Assembly (NCBI GenBank): GCA_903944135.1
Contig: CAJAQL010000022.1
Location: 1-38,916 of the forward strand
Direction: 5' to 3'
Origin: an uncultured Parcubacteria group bacterium
Lineage (GTDB): Bacteria; Patescibacteriota; Minisyncoccia; UBA6257; 2-01-FULL-56-20
DNA: 38,916 nucleotides
Under the pieces are notes generated by a model. That model had not been told where the DNA came from. It was given only the letters and a program-made list of their open reading frames with translations, and did not search any database. Made by a program: the position numbers and the translations under genes. How positions within the stretch are numbered: the first letter of the stretch is position 1; each line of letters begins with the position of its first letter. Positions 30,926 through 38,916 of this stretch are shown here, one piece after another.

Positions 30926-31061
30926 GGCTCCTGGATACCGTTTTTCAACGGGATGATGAAAATGTCGTGGTTCCGGTAGCGGGACCATCTGTGCTTTCGA
31001 TCCTGGTCTTTTAATAAAGCACGGGTCCTCCGCCGCCGCAGAGGATGACGAAATACATTTT

Positions 31062-31090
31062 TTGACTTATTCGTATTTTGGCGCTTTAAT
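31062..31090 (+). promoter_or_regulatory. mreB promoter (leaderless)
   Basis: TTGACT (31062-31067), 17 bases, TTTAAT (31085-31090), then GTTCTT and ATG 31097. The good -35 at ideal spacing makes this the clearest support for the leaderless arrangement. Confidence 0.75.
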
Positions 31091-31096
31091 GTTCTT

Positions 31097-32104
31097 ATGT
31101 TTCGCAAGAAAATAGGCATTGATCTTGGGACGGCAAATACCGTCGTTTTTGTTCCGGGCAGGGGATTTATCATCAACGAACCGACGATCGTCGCTTTGAC
31201 GCGCCCGGAAAATACGGTGCTTGCCGTAGGTGCGGAAGCCAAGGAGATGATCGGCAGGACGCCGGAGGAGATAGTGGCCTATCGTCCGTTGAAGGATGGC
31301 GTTATCGCCGACTATTATATCACGAGGGCGATGCTTCAATATTTCATCAATAAGGCGTCTGGCGCATTTTCAATATTGCGCCCGGACGTCGTGATCTCGG
31401 TGCCGGCCGGCATCACTCAGACGGAGCGGCGCGCCGTGATGAACGCGGCGCGGGAAGCGGGCGCGGGAAGCGCGTTTATCGTCCGTGAACCGATCCTTGC
31501 GGCTCTGGGTGCGGGCATTCCGATCAATGCGCGGAGCGGCAACATGATCGTGAACGTCGGCGGCGGAACCTCGGAGCAGGCGGTCATTGCGCTTGGCAAC
31601 ATCGTTTCTTGGGCGAGTTTGCGCGTAGCCGGCAATAAGTTCGATCAGTCCATTATGGATTACGTGAAGAAAAAATATAACCTCGCAATCGGAGAACAGA
31701 CAGCTGAGAACGTGAAGATTCAGATAGGATCCGCGATCCCCCTGAAGGAAAAAATGGAAGCGCGGGTACGTGGACGGGATCTTGTGACGGGATTGCCGAA
31801 AGACATCATGATCAATTCAAATGAGATCGCAGAAGCGTTGAATCCGCTTCTGATCGATATTGTCGCTTCGGTACAGAACGTCTTCAATGAAACGCCGCCG
31901 GAGCTTGTGGCGGATATTATGGAAAAGGGCATCATTCTTTCCGGCGGCAGCGTCCAGCTGCACCATATGCCGGAATTTTTGGAACGCTATCTCGGCGTGC
32001 AGGCGTATGTCGCCGAAGATCCGCTTTTCTGCGTCGCAAAAGGCACCGGTTTGATCTTGAACCATTTGGACACGTACAAGAGGACGTTGCTCAACAAGAA
32101 ATAA
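31097..32104 (+). CDS. mreB: Rod-shape-determining protein MreB
   Basis: The 335 aa bacterial actin organises wall synthesis. Motifs: phosphate 1 IGIDLGTANTVV (about 6-17), the MreB segment EAKEMIGRTPEEIVAYRPLKDGVIADY (about 49-75), SVPAGITQTERRAV (about 101-114), phosphate 2 NMIVNVGGGTSEQAVI (about 151-166), and the adenosine motif GIILSGGSVQLHHMPEFL. Length is normal. In phosphate 2 the usual DIGGGTT reads NVGGGTS, so the conserved Asp is replaced by Asn-Val; this may change nucleotide handling. Its partner rodA lies 14 kb upstream; mreC and mreD are not here. Confidence 0.92.
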   Translation: MFRKKIGIDLGTANTVVFVPGRGFIINEPTIVALTRPENTVLAVGAEAKEMIGRTPEEIVAYRPLKDGVIADYYITRAMLQYFINKASGAFSILRPDVVISVPAGITQTERRAVMNAAREAGAGSAFIVREPILAALGAGIPINARSGNMIVNVGGGTSEQAVIALGNIVSWASLRVAGNKFDQSIMDYVKKKYNLAIGEQTAENVKIQIGSAIPLKEKMEARVRGRDLVTGLPKDIMINSNEIAEALNPLLIDIVASVQNVFNETPPELVADIMEKGIILSGGSVQLHHMPEFLERYLGVQAYVAEDPLFCVAKGTGLILNHLDTYKRTLLNKK

Positions 32105-32118
32105 AGATATTTTTCGTT

Positions 32119-32157
32119 GCCCCCTTCGTCGTTCCGAGCTTCGCGAGGAATGACAAG
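32119..32157. repeat. Palindromic repeat between mreB and the DUF5654-like gene
   Basis: TCGTCGTTCCGAGCTTCGCG continuing to AGGAATGACAAG, the 'GAGCTTCGCGAGG' variant also seen at 32560. Confidence 0.65.
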
Positions 32158-32166
32158 AAATTATGT

Positions 32167-32172
32167 TATAAT
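32167..32172 (+). promoter_or_regulatory. -10 element of a leaderless promoter
   Basis: TATGT-TATAAT (extended -10), then GATTTT, then ATG 32179. Confidence 0.75.
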
Positions 32173-32178
32173 GATTTT

Positions 32179-32460
32179 ATGGAACCCAAGAATGTCGTAG
32201 AAGTCAAAGAGAAGATCGTCAAAAAAGCGGAGACGGTTCGGAAGAAAACACGCGGAAAATTTCTGAGCTATATCAGCGCCGCGCTCGCTTTGGTTGCGGG
32301 TCTTGCCTGGAATGATGCGATCTCGACGTTCATCAAATATGTTTTCCCTCTCGACTCCCATACGATGATCGCGAAGTTCATCTATGCCGCGATCCTTACG
32401 GTATTTATTTCGCTGGTCATAGTTTATCTCGAATCCGTGCTGGGTGATAAAGAAGAATGA
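32179..32460 (+). CDS. Small two-helix membrane protein, DUF5654-like
   Basis: The 93 aa protein has a charged N-terminal helix (EVKEKIVKKAETVRKK), a first membrane segment with the marked motif SAALALVAGLAWNDAISTF (about 34-52) and a second membrane segment (IAKFIYAAILTVFISLVIVYL, about 64-84). The AGLAWNDA motif between a cytoplasmic helix and a hairpin membrane domain resembles the DUF5654 family seen in archaea and CPR bacteria. Function unknown. It has its own leaderless promoter. Confidence 0.7.
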   Translation: MEPKNVVEVKEKIVKKAETVRKKTRGKFLSYISAALALVAGLAWNDAISTFIKYVFPLDSHTMIAKFIYAAILTVFISLVIVYLESVLGDKEE

Positions 32461-32559
32461 GGCCTCGATAGGTTCTAAGATTGCTTATCGGAAAAGTTTA
32501 TAGTATGGTTTGAGTACCCCCTATAAGAGACTGTTTTGGGGCGATTTCTGCGTTTGTTT

Positions 32560-32631
32560 ATCGTCATTCCGAGCTTCGCGAGGAATCTATTTATAGTTAT
32601 AGAGATCCTTCGCAAGGCTCAGGATGACAAA
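32560..32631. repeat. Palindromic repeat pair directly upstream of uvrA
   Basis: GTCATTCCGAGCTTCGCGAG...AATCT faces AGATCCTTCGCAAGGCTCAG...GATGAC, seven bases before the uvrA ATG. The pair has the outline of a MITE-like element about 70 bases long. Confidence 0.75.
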
Positions 32632-32637
32632 AAATCC

Positions 32638-35151
32638 ATGCACGATAAGATCATAATCAAGGGCGCGCGCGAGCATAATTTAAAGAACATCGATCTTGAG
32701 ATCCCGCGGGACAAGATGGTTGTTTTCACGGGACTTTCGGGTTCGGGCAAATCGAGCTTGGCGTTCGATACGCTGTTCGCGGAGGGCCAGCGCCGCTATA
32801 TCGAATCGCTGTCCGCTTATGCGCGGCAGTTTTTGGGCCGCCTCGACAAGCCGGATGTCGACGATATCGAAGGATTGTCGCCCGCGATCTCGATCGACCA
32901 GAAAAGCCATTCGGCGAATCCGCGTTCGACGGTCGCGACGATAACGGAGATCTATGATTATCTCCGGGTGCTTTTTGCGCGCGCCGGCCGGCCGTTCTGT
33001 CCGCGCTGCGGTCGCGAGATCAAAAAACTCACGAATGAAGAGATCGTGGACATTGCGATCGATATCTCAAACAAGAACGGAAGCAAAAAGAATATGGTGA
33101 TCCTTGCGCCGGTCGTCCGCGGCCGGAAAGGGGAATATTATCAGATGTTGTACGATCTCCTGAACGCCGGTTTTACCGAAGTGCGCGTGGACGGCAAATA
33201 CCATTCGCTCCGCGAACGGATCGAGCTTGGCCGTTATAATGTCCATACGATCGAGTTGGTCGTTGACCGTATTCCGGCAGGAATGAATTTCAAGGACAAG
33301 GAAAATCGCTTGCGGCTTTCGGAAGCGATCGAGTCGGCGCTCAAATACGGCAATAGCGTTCTCACGATCATCACTGATGAGGAAGTCTCTCTTTCGGCGC
33401 AATTCACCTGTCCCCACGACGGATTTTCCTTTCCGGAGATCGAGCCGCGCCTTTTTTCATTCAATAGTCCCTATGGCGCGTGTCCGGAATGCCATGGCTT
33501 GGGGGTGAAGGATATCTGGTCGGATGAGATCTGCGAGGTCTGCGCGGGCAAGCGGCTCAAGGAAGAGAGTCTGAACGTTCTTATTGACGACAAGAATATC
33601 ACGACGGTCACGGCGCTCTCGATCGAGGACGCGCTCGCATTCTTTTCCTCGTTGAAATTCAAGACGGCATCGCAGGAGGAGGTAGCGGTCGCGCCGCTCC
33701 GCGAGATCAAAAGTAGGCTGAAGTTCATGATGGATGTCGGGCTTGAATATCTCACGCTTGACCGGAAGGCTGGCACGCTCTCCGGCGGCGAAGCCCAGCG
33801 GATACGCCTTGCATCGCAGATTGGTTCACGGCTGGTCGGCACGCTTTATATTTTGGACGAACCGACGATCGGTCTCCATCAGCGCGATAATGCCAAGCTT
33901 ATCCAAACATTGAAGGATCTGCGCGATCTGGGAAACACGATTATCGTTGTTGAGCATGACGAGGATACGATCCGCGAGTCGGATTATCTTGTGGATATCG
34001 GACCCGGTGCGGGCGTGCATGGCGGGAATGTCGTAGCGGCAGGACCGATGCCGGAGCTTCTGAAAGACACCAAACAGGATTCGCTTACGCTCCAGTATTT
34101 GCGCGGCAAAAAGTTCATCGAAGTTCCGGAACACCGGCGCAAGGTGGACAGCAAGCAGGAATTCTTGAAGATCCGAGGTGCGCGCGCGAACAACCTGAAA
34201 GATGTCGATGTCGATATCCCGCTTCGTCGTTTCACGGCCGTGACCGGCGTTTCCGGATCAGGGAAGTCAAGCCTGGTTTATGATGTGCTTCATAAGGCGG
34301 TTGCCGCAAAATTAAACCGCACAAAAAATCAGGAAGAAAATTATAAATCGATCCTTGGATTGGAATATATCAATCGCATCATCAACATCGACCAGGCGGC
34401 GATCGGCCGCACGCCGCGTTCGAATCCGGCGACGTATGTCGGCGCGTGGACGCACATCCGCGATCTTTTTGCGGCGACGGAAGACGCGCGCGTGCGCGGC
34501 TACAAGCCGGGCCGGTTCAGCTTCAATGTGCCGGGCGGTCGGTGCGAGAATTGCGAAGGACATGGCACGATCGCGATCGAGATGCATTTTTTACCGACGG
34601 TCTATGTGACGTGCGATATCTGCAAAGGCAAACGTTTTGACCGCGAAACGCTCGAGGTTGAATATAAGGGAAAGAATATCTACGACATCCTTAAGATGAC
34701 GATTGAGGAGGCCGTGCAATTCTTCGAAGACATCCCGTGGCTGTATGAAAAATTAGTGATTTTGGAAGAGGTTGGTTTGGGCTACTTGGAGCTTGGCCAA
34801 TCGGCGACCACCTTGTCCGGCGGTGAGGCGCAGCGCATCAAGCTTTCGGCTGAACTCGGCAAACGCGATACGCGTCGGACGCTCTATCTTCTCGATGAGC
34901 CGACGACCGGACTTCATTTTGCGGATGTCGATCAGCTTTTGAAAGTTCTCCAGAGGCTTGTCGATCGCGGAAATACCGTGGTCGTCATTGAGCATAATTT
35001 GGATGTCATCAAAACCGCTGATTGGGTGATCGATCTTGGTCCTGAAGGCGGCGCGCGCGGCGGCACGATCGTCGGTGTTGGAACGCCGGAAGACATCGCC
35101 CGAAGGAAAGGTAGCTTTACCGGAGAGTATCTGCGGAAGCTTTTGAAATAG
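32638..35151 (+). CDS. uvrA: Excinuclease ABC subunit A lacking the insertion domain
   Basis: The 837 aa damage-recognition ATPase of nucleotide excision repair has both ABC modules: Walker [10 protein letters not shown] and GVSGSGKSS, signatures [15 protein letters not shown] and [15 protein letters not shown], and Walker [14 protein letters not shown] and [13 protein letters not shown]. The UvrB-binding domain is present (about 120-235) and the second zinc finger is intact (CENCEGHG...CDICKGKR). UvrA is normally about 940 aa. Here, after [19 protein letters not shown], the chain passes directly to [13 protein letters not shown] (about residue 297), removing roughly 100 residues that form the DNA-contacting insertion domain. 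ATG 32638 ([16 protein letters not shown]) is the family start; the longer frame from 32536 only translates a repeat. Confidence 0.95.
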   Translation: MHDKIIIKGAREHNLKNIDLEIPRDKMVVFTGLSGSGKSSLAFDTLFAEGQRRYIESLSAYARQFLGRLDKPDVDDIEGLSPAISIDQKSHSANPRSTVATITEIYDYLRVLFARAGRPFCPRCGREIKKLTNEEIVDIAIDISNKNGSKKNMVILAPVVRGRKGEYYQMLYDLLNAGFTEVRVDGKYHSLRERIELGRYNVHTIELVVDRIPAGMNFKDKENRLRLSEAIESALKYGNSVLTIITDEEVSLSAQFTCPHDGFSFPEIEPRLFSFNSPYGACPECHGLGVKDIWSDEICEVCAGKRLKEESLNVLIDDKNITTVTALSIEDALAFFSSLKFKTASQEEVAVAPLREIKSRLKFMMDVGLEYLTLDRKAGTLSGGEAQRIRLASQIGSRLVGTLYILDEPTIGLHQRDNAKLIQTLKDLRDLGNTIIVVEHDEDTIRESDYLVDIGPGAGVHGGNVVAAGPMPELLKDTKQDSLTLQYLRGKKFIEVPEHRRKVDSKQEFLKIRGARANNLKDVDVDIPLRRFTAVTGVSGSGKSSLVYDVLHKAVAAKLNRTKNQEENYKSILGLEYINRIINIDQAAIGRTPRSNPATYVGAWTHIRDLFAATEDARVRGYKPGRFSFNVPGGRCENCEGHGTIAIEMHFLPTVYVTCDICKGKRFDRETLEVEYKGKNIYDILKMTIEEAVQFFEDIPWLYEKLVILEEVGLGYLELGQSATTLSGGEAQRIKLSAELGKRDTRRTLYLLDEPTTGLHFADVDQLLKVLQRLVDRGNTVVVIEHNLDVIKTADWVIDLGPEGGARGGTIVGVGTPEDIARRKGSFTGEYLRKLLK

Positions 35152-35175
35152 ATTTTAGAGCCTATCCCAAAAGTT

Positions 35176-35206
35176 TTTCTGTCATTCCGAGCTGCGCGGG
35201 GATTTT
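35176..35206. repeat. Palindromic repeat after uvrA
   Basis: TCTGTCATTCCGAGCTGCGC continuing to GGGGATTTTGTC, a half-degraded copy of the GAGCTTCGCGAGG variant. Confidence 0.55.
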
Positions 35207-35270
35207 GTCATACTGCAACCTTTTCGGTCGTTTCGATGTATTACTAGTGGAGATAAGTTCGAGATATATC

Positions 35271-36266
35271 ATGAAAAGAAGGATTTTAGCGATAACTTTA
35301 TTATTGCCAGTCGTTTTTGCCGTGGCGGGCATCGGTTCGGCATCGGCGGCCCCTCCTCACGTTCTGATTTATGAAGATGTTTCAAGCGGCACGGCGCCGA
35401 ATTCCTATATAAGCACGGATACTTCACGGAATTGGTCCGGTTATGTCGCGCTGGGGACCGGCTATACTTCGATCGGGGCCGATTGGATCGTTCCGCAGGC
35501 GGCCGCAAGCACAAGCTTTGCTGCGGACGCAACGTGGGTGGGCATCGGCGGTCTTTCGTCGACCGATCTGATCCAGACCGGCACTCAGGCGGTCATAGAG
35601 AACGGCACGACAACGTATACGGCATGGTACGAGCTTTTGCCAGCATCATCTGAGACGGTTCCCATGACGGTGAATCCAGGAGATACCATACAGGCGCGGT
35701 TGACGGATCAACTGAATGGAACGTGGCTGATTTCGCTTGCGGACCTTACGAATGGTCAAAGTTATCAAACGACGGTTTCGTATGATTCCTCGCATTCGTC
35801 AGCCGAATGGATCGAGGAAATGCCGAGCGATGGATCCGGTTTTGTTCCGCTCGATAATTTCGGTTCAGTCTCGTTTTCTGGCGGTTTTGCGGTGCAGAAC
35901 GGCAGCCAGGCGAGTATAACCGGCGCGGATGCCCGATCGATGACCATGATAACATCGGACGGCATGGCGCTCGCGGTTCCTTCGGCGCTCGGTGCCGACG
36001 GTGCGAGTTTCACGGTCACACGATCAAATGTTGCGAGTTCCGCAAGCGGTGCTCCGGAAGGATCGATCGGCCGCCGGGTTCCGTGGACGCGCACGGGTAT
36101 TGGTATTGAAAATTATGCACCGCATCCCCGTACGGATTCAGCTTCGTCGAGGGGGCAGGAAGGTTTCGGGAATTTGCCGCCAGCAGTTTTGGAACTGCTT
36201 GAACGATATCACATCGATCTACGCGGAGGGTTTCGCGCTGCATTCTATTTCGGATTCAATAGGTAG
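35271..36266 (+). CDS. Secreted peptidase G1 (eqolisin) family protein
   Basis: The 331 aa protein has a signal peptide (MKRRILAITLLLPVVFAVAG, cut near ASA-A 27). Its beta-sandwich domain matches the glutamic peptidases: NWSGYVALGTGYTSIGADW (about 54-72), ATWVGIGG...DLIQTGTQ with the catalytic Gln at about 102, YTAWYELLP, and SSAEWIEEMP with the catalytic Glu at about 179. Both members of the Gln-Glu dyad are kept, so activity at acid pH is plausible. A C-terminal extension of about 85 residues (RRVPWTRTGIGIENYAPHP..., YHIDLRGGFRAAFYFGF) is not part of the peptidase. The family is best known from fungi. It could degrade host or environmental protein. No promoter is obvious; ATG 35271 is set by the signal peptide. 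Confidence 0.82.
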   Translation: MKRRILAITLLLPVVFAVAGIGSASAAPPHVLIYEDVSSGTAPNSYISTDTSRNWSGYVALGTGYTSIGADWIVPQAAASTSFAADATWVGIGGLSSTDLIQTGTQAVIENGTTTYTAWYELLPASSETVPMTVNPGDTIQARLTDQLNGTWLISLADLTNGQSYQTTVSYDSSHSSAEWIEEMPSDGSGFVPLDNFGSVSFSGGFAVQNGSQASITGADARSMTMITSDGMALAVPSALGADGASFTVTRSNVASSASGAPEGSIGRRVPWTRTGIGIENYAPHPRTDSASSRGQEGFGNLPPAVLELLERYHIDLRGGFRAAFYFGFNR

Positions 36267-36349
36267 TTTATGGGAACATGCGAATCGCCGGTTTTTTGGA
36301 CCGGCGATTCGCATTCGGAAGCTTTATTTTTATCGGGATTTTATGCGCC

Positions 36350-37093
36350 CTAATTTACGCTGAACGATGCATGGACGACTGCAGTGATCTGTTTCTGGAT
36401 AGAGCTCGTGTCGTATTCGCCGTAATCCGAGAGATCGGTAGAATTGACGGGTGTTATCTGAAAGACGCCCATATCGGCGCTGCGAAGATTGCCGAGCTTG
36501 GCGCCGGCATTCTCTGCGATGCGTGATGCGCGTGCCTGTGCGTCCTGCGTCGCCTTGGCGAGCATATCAAGCTTCAATTCCGAAAGCTTGCTGTAGAAAT
36601 ACTGGAGCGGTTGGCTTGAGAAAACGACGCCTTGATTGATGATATCGCCCGATCCCTGCGCTATTTTCGTGACGCCCGTAACATCGTTGGATTGCACGGT
36701 TACGTTTTCGGAGAGCTGGTAACCGATGATGCTCGAACCGCCACCCTTGCCGTAATAGTTGCCGCTGTTGTCGTAGTTCGGCATCACCATGATGGGATCG
36801 ACCTCAATATCGCTGGTTGCAATGCCGTTGTTCGTGAGATAATTTTCCACGATCGCAAGATCCGATTTCATGTTGGCATAACCTTCGCTCAATTGATCCG
36901 GCGTCACGTTCCGCGAGAAACTGCTTTGCCATTCGACGACGTCTGAGGTAATGGTCTGATCGGATGATCCCGTAACCGAGATCACGCTCGAAAGACCTTT
37001 TACCTTATAGAATGTGTTTGCGACTATAAACGTACCGCCAACCAAACTGATGCCCAAAATGATTGCGGCTATCACTATTGTTTTTTGGTTCAT
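36350..37093 (-). CDS. SIMPL-domain (DUF541) protein
   Basis: The 247 aa protein has an N-terminal membrane anchor (about 5-27) and a SIMPL/DUF541 domain: VISVTGSSDQTITSDVVEW (about 37-55), ENYLTNNGIATSDIEVDPIMVMPNY, GYQLSENVTVQSNDV (about 123-137), LSELKLDMLAKATQDAQARASRIAENAGAKLG (about 170-200) and a final beta strand ITAVVHASFSV. The family is periplasmic or surface-exposed and poorly understood, with links to oxidative stress and signalling. It is divergent from the FN3 gene at 37180, and both have leaderless promoters. Confidence 0.85.
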   Translation of the reverse strand: MNQKTIVIAAIILGISLVGGTFIVANTFYKVKGLSSVISVTGSSDQTITSDVVEWQSSFSRNVTPDQLSEGYANMKSDLAIVENYLTNNGIATSDIEVDPIMVMPNYDNSGNYYGKGGGSSIIGYQLSENVTVQSNDVTGVTKIAQGSGDIINQGVVFSSQPLQYFYSKLSELKLDMLAKATQDAQARASRIAENAGAKLGNLRSADMGVFQITPVNSTDLSDYGEYDTSSIQKQITAVVHASFSVN

Positions 37094-37099
37094 GCCTTT

Positions 37100-37105
37100 A
37101 TTTTA
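37100..37105 (-). promoter_or_regulatory. -10 element of a leaderless promoter (SIMPL gene)
   Basis: On the minus strand TGT-TAAAAT (extended -10), then AAAGGC, then ATG 37093. Confidence 0.7.
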
Positions 37106-37167
37106 ACATACAGGCATCGGCGAACAAGTGCGTAAAATCTACCGAAAGTTTTATGCTGACAGTATGA

Positions 37168-37173
37168 TATAAT
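37168..37173 (+). promoter_or_regulatory. -10 element of a leaderless promoter (FN3 gene)
   Basis: TGA-TATAAT (extended -10), then TCCCTT, then ATG 37180. Confidence 0.75.
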
Positions 37174-37179
37174 TCCCTT

Positions 37180-38859
37180 ATGGCAAAGAAAAATGTTTTC
37201 GCAGTTGCGGTAATTCTGACCTTTTCTTTTTTAAACATTGGCTTTGCGCCGATCATTCGTGCGCAGAGCGCCGATACCGAACCGCCGACGATACCGAGCG
37301 GGCTTTCGGCGACCGCCAATCAGCCGTCGTCGGTTTCACTTTCCTGGGGTGCATCGACGGATAATGTGGGGGTTGCGGGATATTATGTTTATCGGAATGG
37401 CTCGGCGATCATCTCGGTCAGCGGTACGTCATTCACCGATTCCAGTCTTGTTCCGGGTTCTTACCAATATGCAGTTGCCGCGTATGATGCGGCAGGAAAT
37501 ATTTCTTTCAAGTCAAATACCGCTACTGTTGCGCTCATGCAGGATACCGACCCGCCGACTGCGCCGACCGGCCTTTCGGTAACGCCGACGTCAACCTATA
37601 CCTCTACGTCTTCGGTGCAGGTCACGCTCTCATGGAATGCGTCGACCGATAATGATGGTGTTGCGGGATATTATGTTTATCGGAGCGGCGTGAAGATCAC
37701 GACGAGCACCACGCCGCTTACCGCCACTTCGTATACCGACACCCTTCCGCCCGGAGCGTGGACGTACTCCTATACGGTTTCTGCTTACGACACATCCGGC
37801 AATATCTCGCCGTATTCTTCGCCTGCTACGGTTGTGGTTCTCTATGATGTGACACCGCCTGTGGCTCCCACGAGCGTTTCTGCAGAGCAGACATCGCTTT
37901 CAGCAGTCACGCTTTCGTGGACGAGGGCGACAGATAATATCGGTGTGACCGGATATGATGTTTTTCGCGATGATTTGGTCATCGGTACATCATCGACGAC
38001 GACGTATGTCGATTCGGGCGTCACAGGAGGGAATTCCTATAGTTACGCCATTGCGGCCTATGATGCCGCCGGCAATGTTTCGGCTTCTTCTACGGTCACG
38101 ACGATCGCGGTGATGAACGATGCTACGCCGCCCTCGCCGCCCTCCGGGCTTTCAGCGCGGGTAGGTACGTCAACGATCGATGTATCATGGAATCCATCGA
38201 GCGATGCGATCGGTATTGCGGGATACGATGTCTATCGTAATGGTGCTCAGGTAGCGACCGTTACGACGACGTTCTACTTTGATGCGGCGCCCGTAGTGGG
38301 AAGCAATATGTACGGCGTTTCGGCATACAATCAGGGAAATCTCTTTTCGTCATCTTCAACGGTGGTGAACGCGGAATGGTATCCTGTTTCCGCGACGACG
38401 ACCTCAACGGTTGTTTCCGCCCCTTCTCCCGTTGTTGTTTCTTCTCCTGCCGCGACAGTTGCCGGCACGCAAAGTTCGTCGCCTCAGTCTGCGGTAAGTT
38501 CTTCGACGCTTCCATCCGTATCGCTTTTAACAACTTCATTGTTCTATGGATTGCGCAGCGACCAGGTTTCGACATTGCAGTCGCTGCTTGCCGCGCATGG
38601 TTATCTCGCGTCGAATCTTGCTACGGGGTTCTTTGGAACTCTGACCGAGCAGGCAGTCCAGAAATTTCAGTGCGACAGCGGCATTCTCTGTTCCGGCGCG
38701 GGGTGGGGGATCGTCGGCCCGAAAACGAGGGGAGTTTTGAATGGTCTTGCGGGTGGAATCGCTACAGTTTCTTCATCTTCTTCAAGTACAACATCGCTTA
38801 ATGCGCAATTGCAGGCATTGGAGCGACAACTTCTCGATCTCGAAGCTCAACTGAAATAA
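37180..38859 (+). CDS. Secreted FN3-repeat protein with peptidoglycan-binding domain
   Basis: The 559 aa protein has a signal peptide (to about residue 29, IIRAQSA) and four fibronectin type III repeats (about 32-120, 122-220, 222-315, 317-400). Each opens with (D)xxPPTxPSGLSA-like text and contains LSWxASTDNxGVAGYYVYRNG and YAVAAYDAAGNIS. A Ser/Thr/Val-rich linker (about 400-445) leads to a PG_binding_1 domain (about 450-525; LRSDQVSTLQSLLAAHGYL, FGTLTEQAVQKFQ). The tail is a short coiled coil (LNAQLQALERQLLDLEAQL). It would be anchored to peptidoglycan at one end and present FN3 modules outside, as an adhesin or spacer. The four FN3 units are similar enough at the DNA level to allow recombination. 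The stop is in the window. Confidence 0.87.
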   Translation: MAKKNVFAVAVILTFSFLNIGFAPIIRAQSADTEPPTIPSGLSATANQPSSVSLSWGASTDNVGVAGYYVYRNGSAIISVSGTSFTDSSLVPGSYQYAVAAYDAAGNISFKSNTATVALMQDTDPPTAPTGLSVTPTSTYTSTSSVQVTLSWNASTDNDGVAGYYVYRSGVKITTSTTPLTATSYTDTLPPGAWTYSYTVSAYDTSGNISPYSSPATVVVLYDVTPPVAPTSVSAEQTSLSAVTLSWTRATDNIGVTGYDVFRDDLVIGTSSTTTYVDSGVTGGNSYSYAIAAYDAAGNVSASSTVTTIAVMNDATPPSPPSGLSARVGTSTIDVSWNPSSDAIGIAGYDVYRNGAQVATVTTTFYFDAAPVVGSNMYGVSAYNQGNLFSSSSTVVNAEWYPVSATTTSTVVSAPSPVVVSSPAATVAGTQSSSPQSAVSSSTLPSVSLLTTSLFYGLRSDQVSTLQSLLAAHGYLASNLATGFFGTLTEQAVQKFQCDSGILCSGAGWGIVGPKTRGVLNGLAGGIATVSSSSSSTTSLNAQLQALERQLLDLEAQLK

Positions 38860-38916
38860 CAGTTTTTGCCTGGTATGCGCACGGGTGGGACCTGTTGCAT
38901 TTTCTTCCTGCATGCG

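Noticed and set aside
32536-32637. Upstream extension of uvrA
   Set aside because: It only translates a palindromic repeat pair; the family start is [14 protein letters not shown] at 32638.
38860-38916. Possible start of a further gene at the right edge
   Set aside because: Only 57 bases remain after the FN3 gene; nothing can be supported.

Overview
The window looks like a piece of a Candidate Phyla Radiation (Patescibacteria, Parcubacteria-like) genome. The evidence is indirect: small single-copy housekeeping genes, a heavily rearranged 23S rRNA with an intron and an insertion, WAWN/GW-repeat and CxDG-type surface proteins, a TraC/VirB4-like ATPase typical of these genomes, and many short palindromic repeats between genes. 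UGA is a normal stop here: prfB is present and carries the RF2 frameshift site. The UGA=Gly lineages of the CPR are therefore unlikely.

Layout. 1-1615: an edge-truncated hydrophilic protein, a small coiled-coil protein and a probable DUF4406/deoxyribosyltransferase-like protein. 1771-3699(-): a GT39-like membrane glycosyltransferase. 3860-5725: a pilO-like gene, a small membrane gene and prfB. 5726-10628: an rRNA region with a strong promoter, a leader containing an intrinsic-terminator-like hairpin, a 23S gene of about 3.6 kb without an adjacent 16S, then 5S. The 23S carries (a) an intervening sequence in helix 45 that encloses a complete tRNA-Ala-like cloverleaf and (b) a group I intron next to the peptidyl-transferase centre. 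10628-21288: an HTH/sigma-region-4 regulator, an aspartase/fumarase, a short valyl-tRNA synthetase, a surface protein, rodA, the C-terminal half of transketolase, a GGDEF protein, a PfkB kinase, a zinc ribbon and class II aldolase. 21495-28455: an EamA exporter, a conjugation-type ATPase, pgk, a PAP2/sphingomyelin-synthase-like protein, a DHH phosphoesterase and RNase H. 28550-38859: a prepilin with an inserted LamG domain, a WAWN-repeat protein, mreB, a DUF5654-like protein, uvrA without its insertion domain, a G1 (eqolisin) peptidase, a SIMPL protein and an FN3/peptidoglycan-binding protein.

How it works together. Lower glycolysis and pentose interconversion (aldolase, pgk, transketolase half, PfkB kinase) sit with wall elongation (rodA, mreB) and a surface/pilus set (PilO-like, prepilin, secreted repeat proteins, eqolisin).

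Two patterns cut across the window. First, at least a dozen gene starts have a -10 hexamer (TATAAT or close) followed by exactly six bases and then the start codon, which predicts leaderless mRNAs as the main mode of expression. Second, short palindromic repeats are spread between genes, and some lie in frame inside valS (twice), pgk and a secreted protein, much like Rickettsia palindromic elements.
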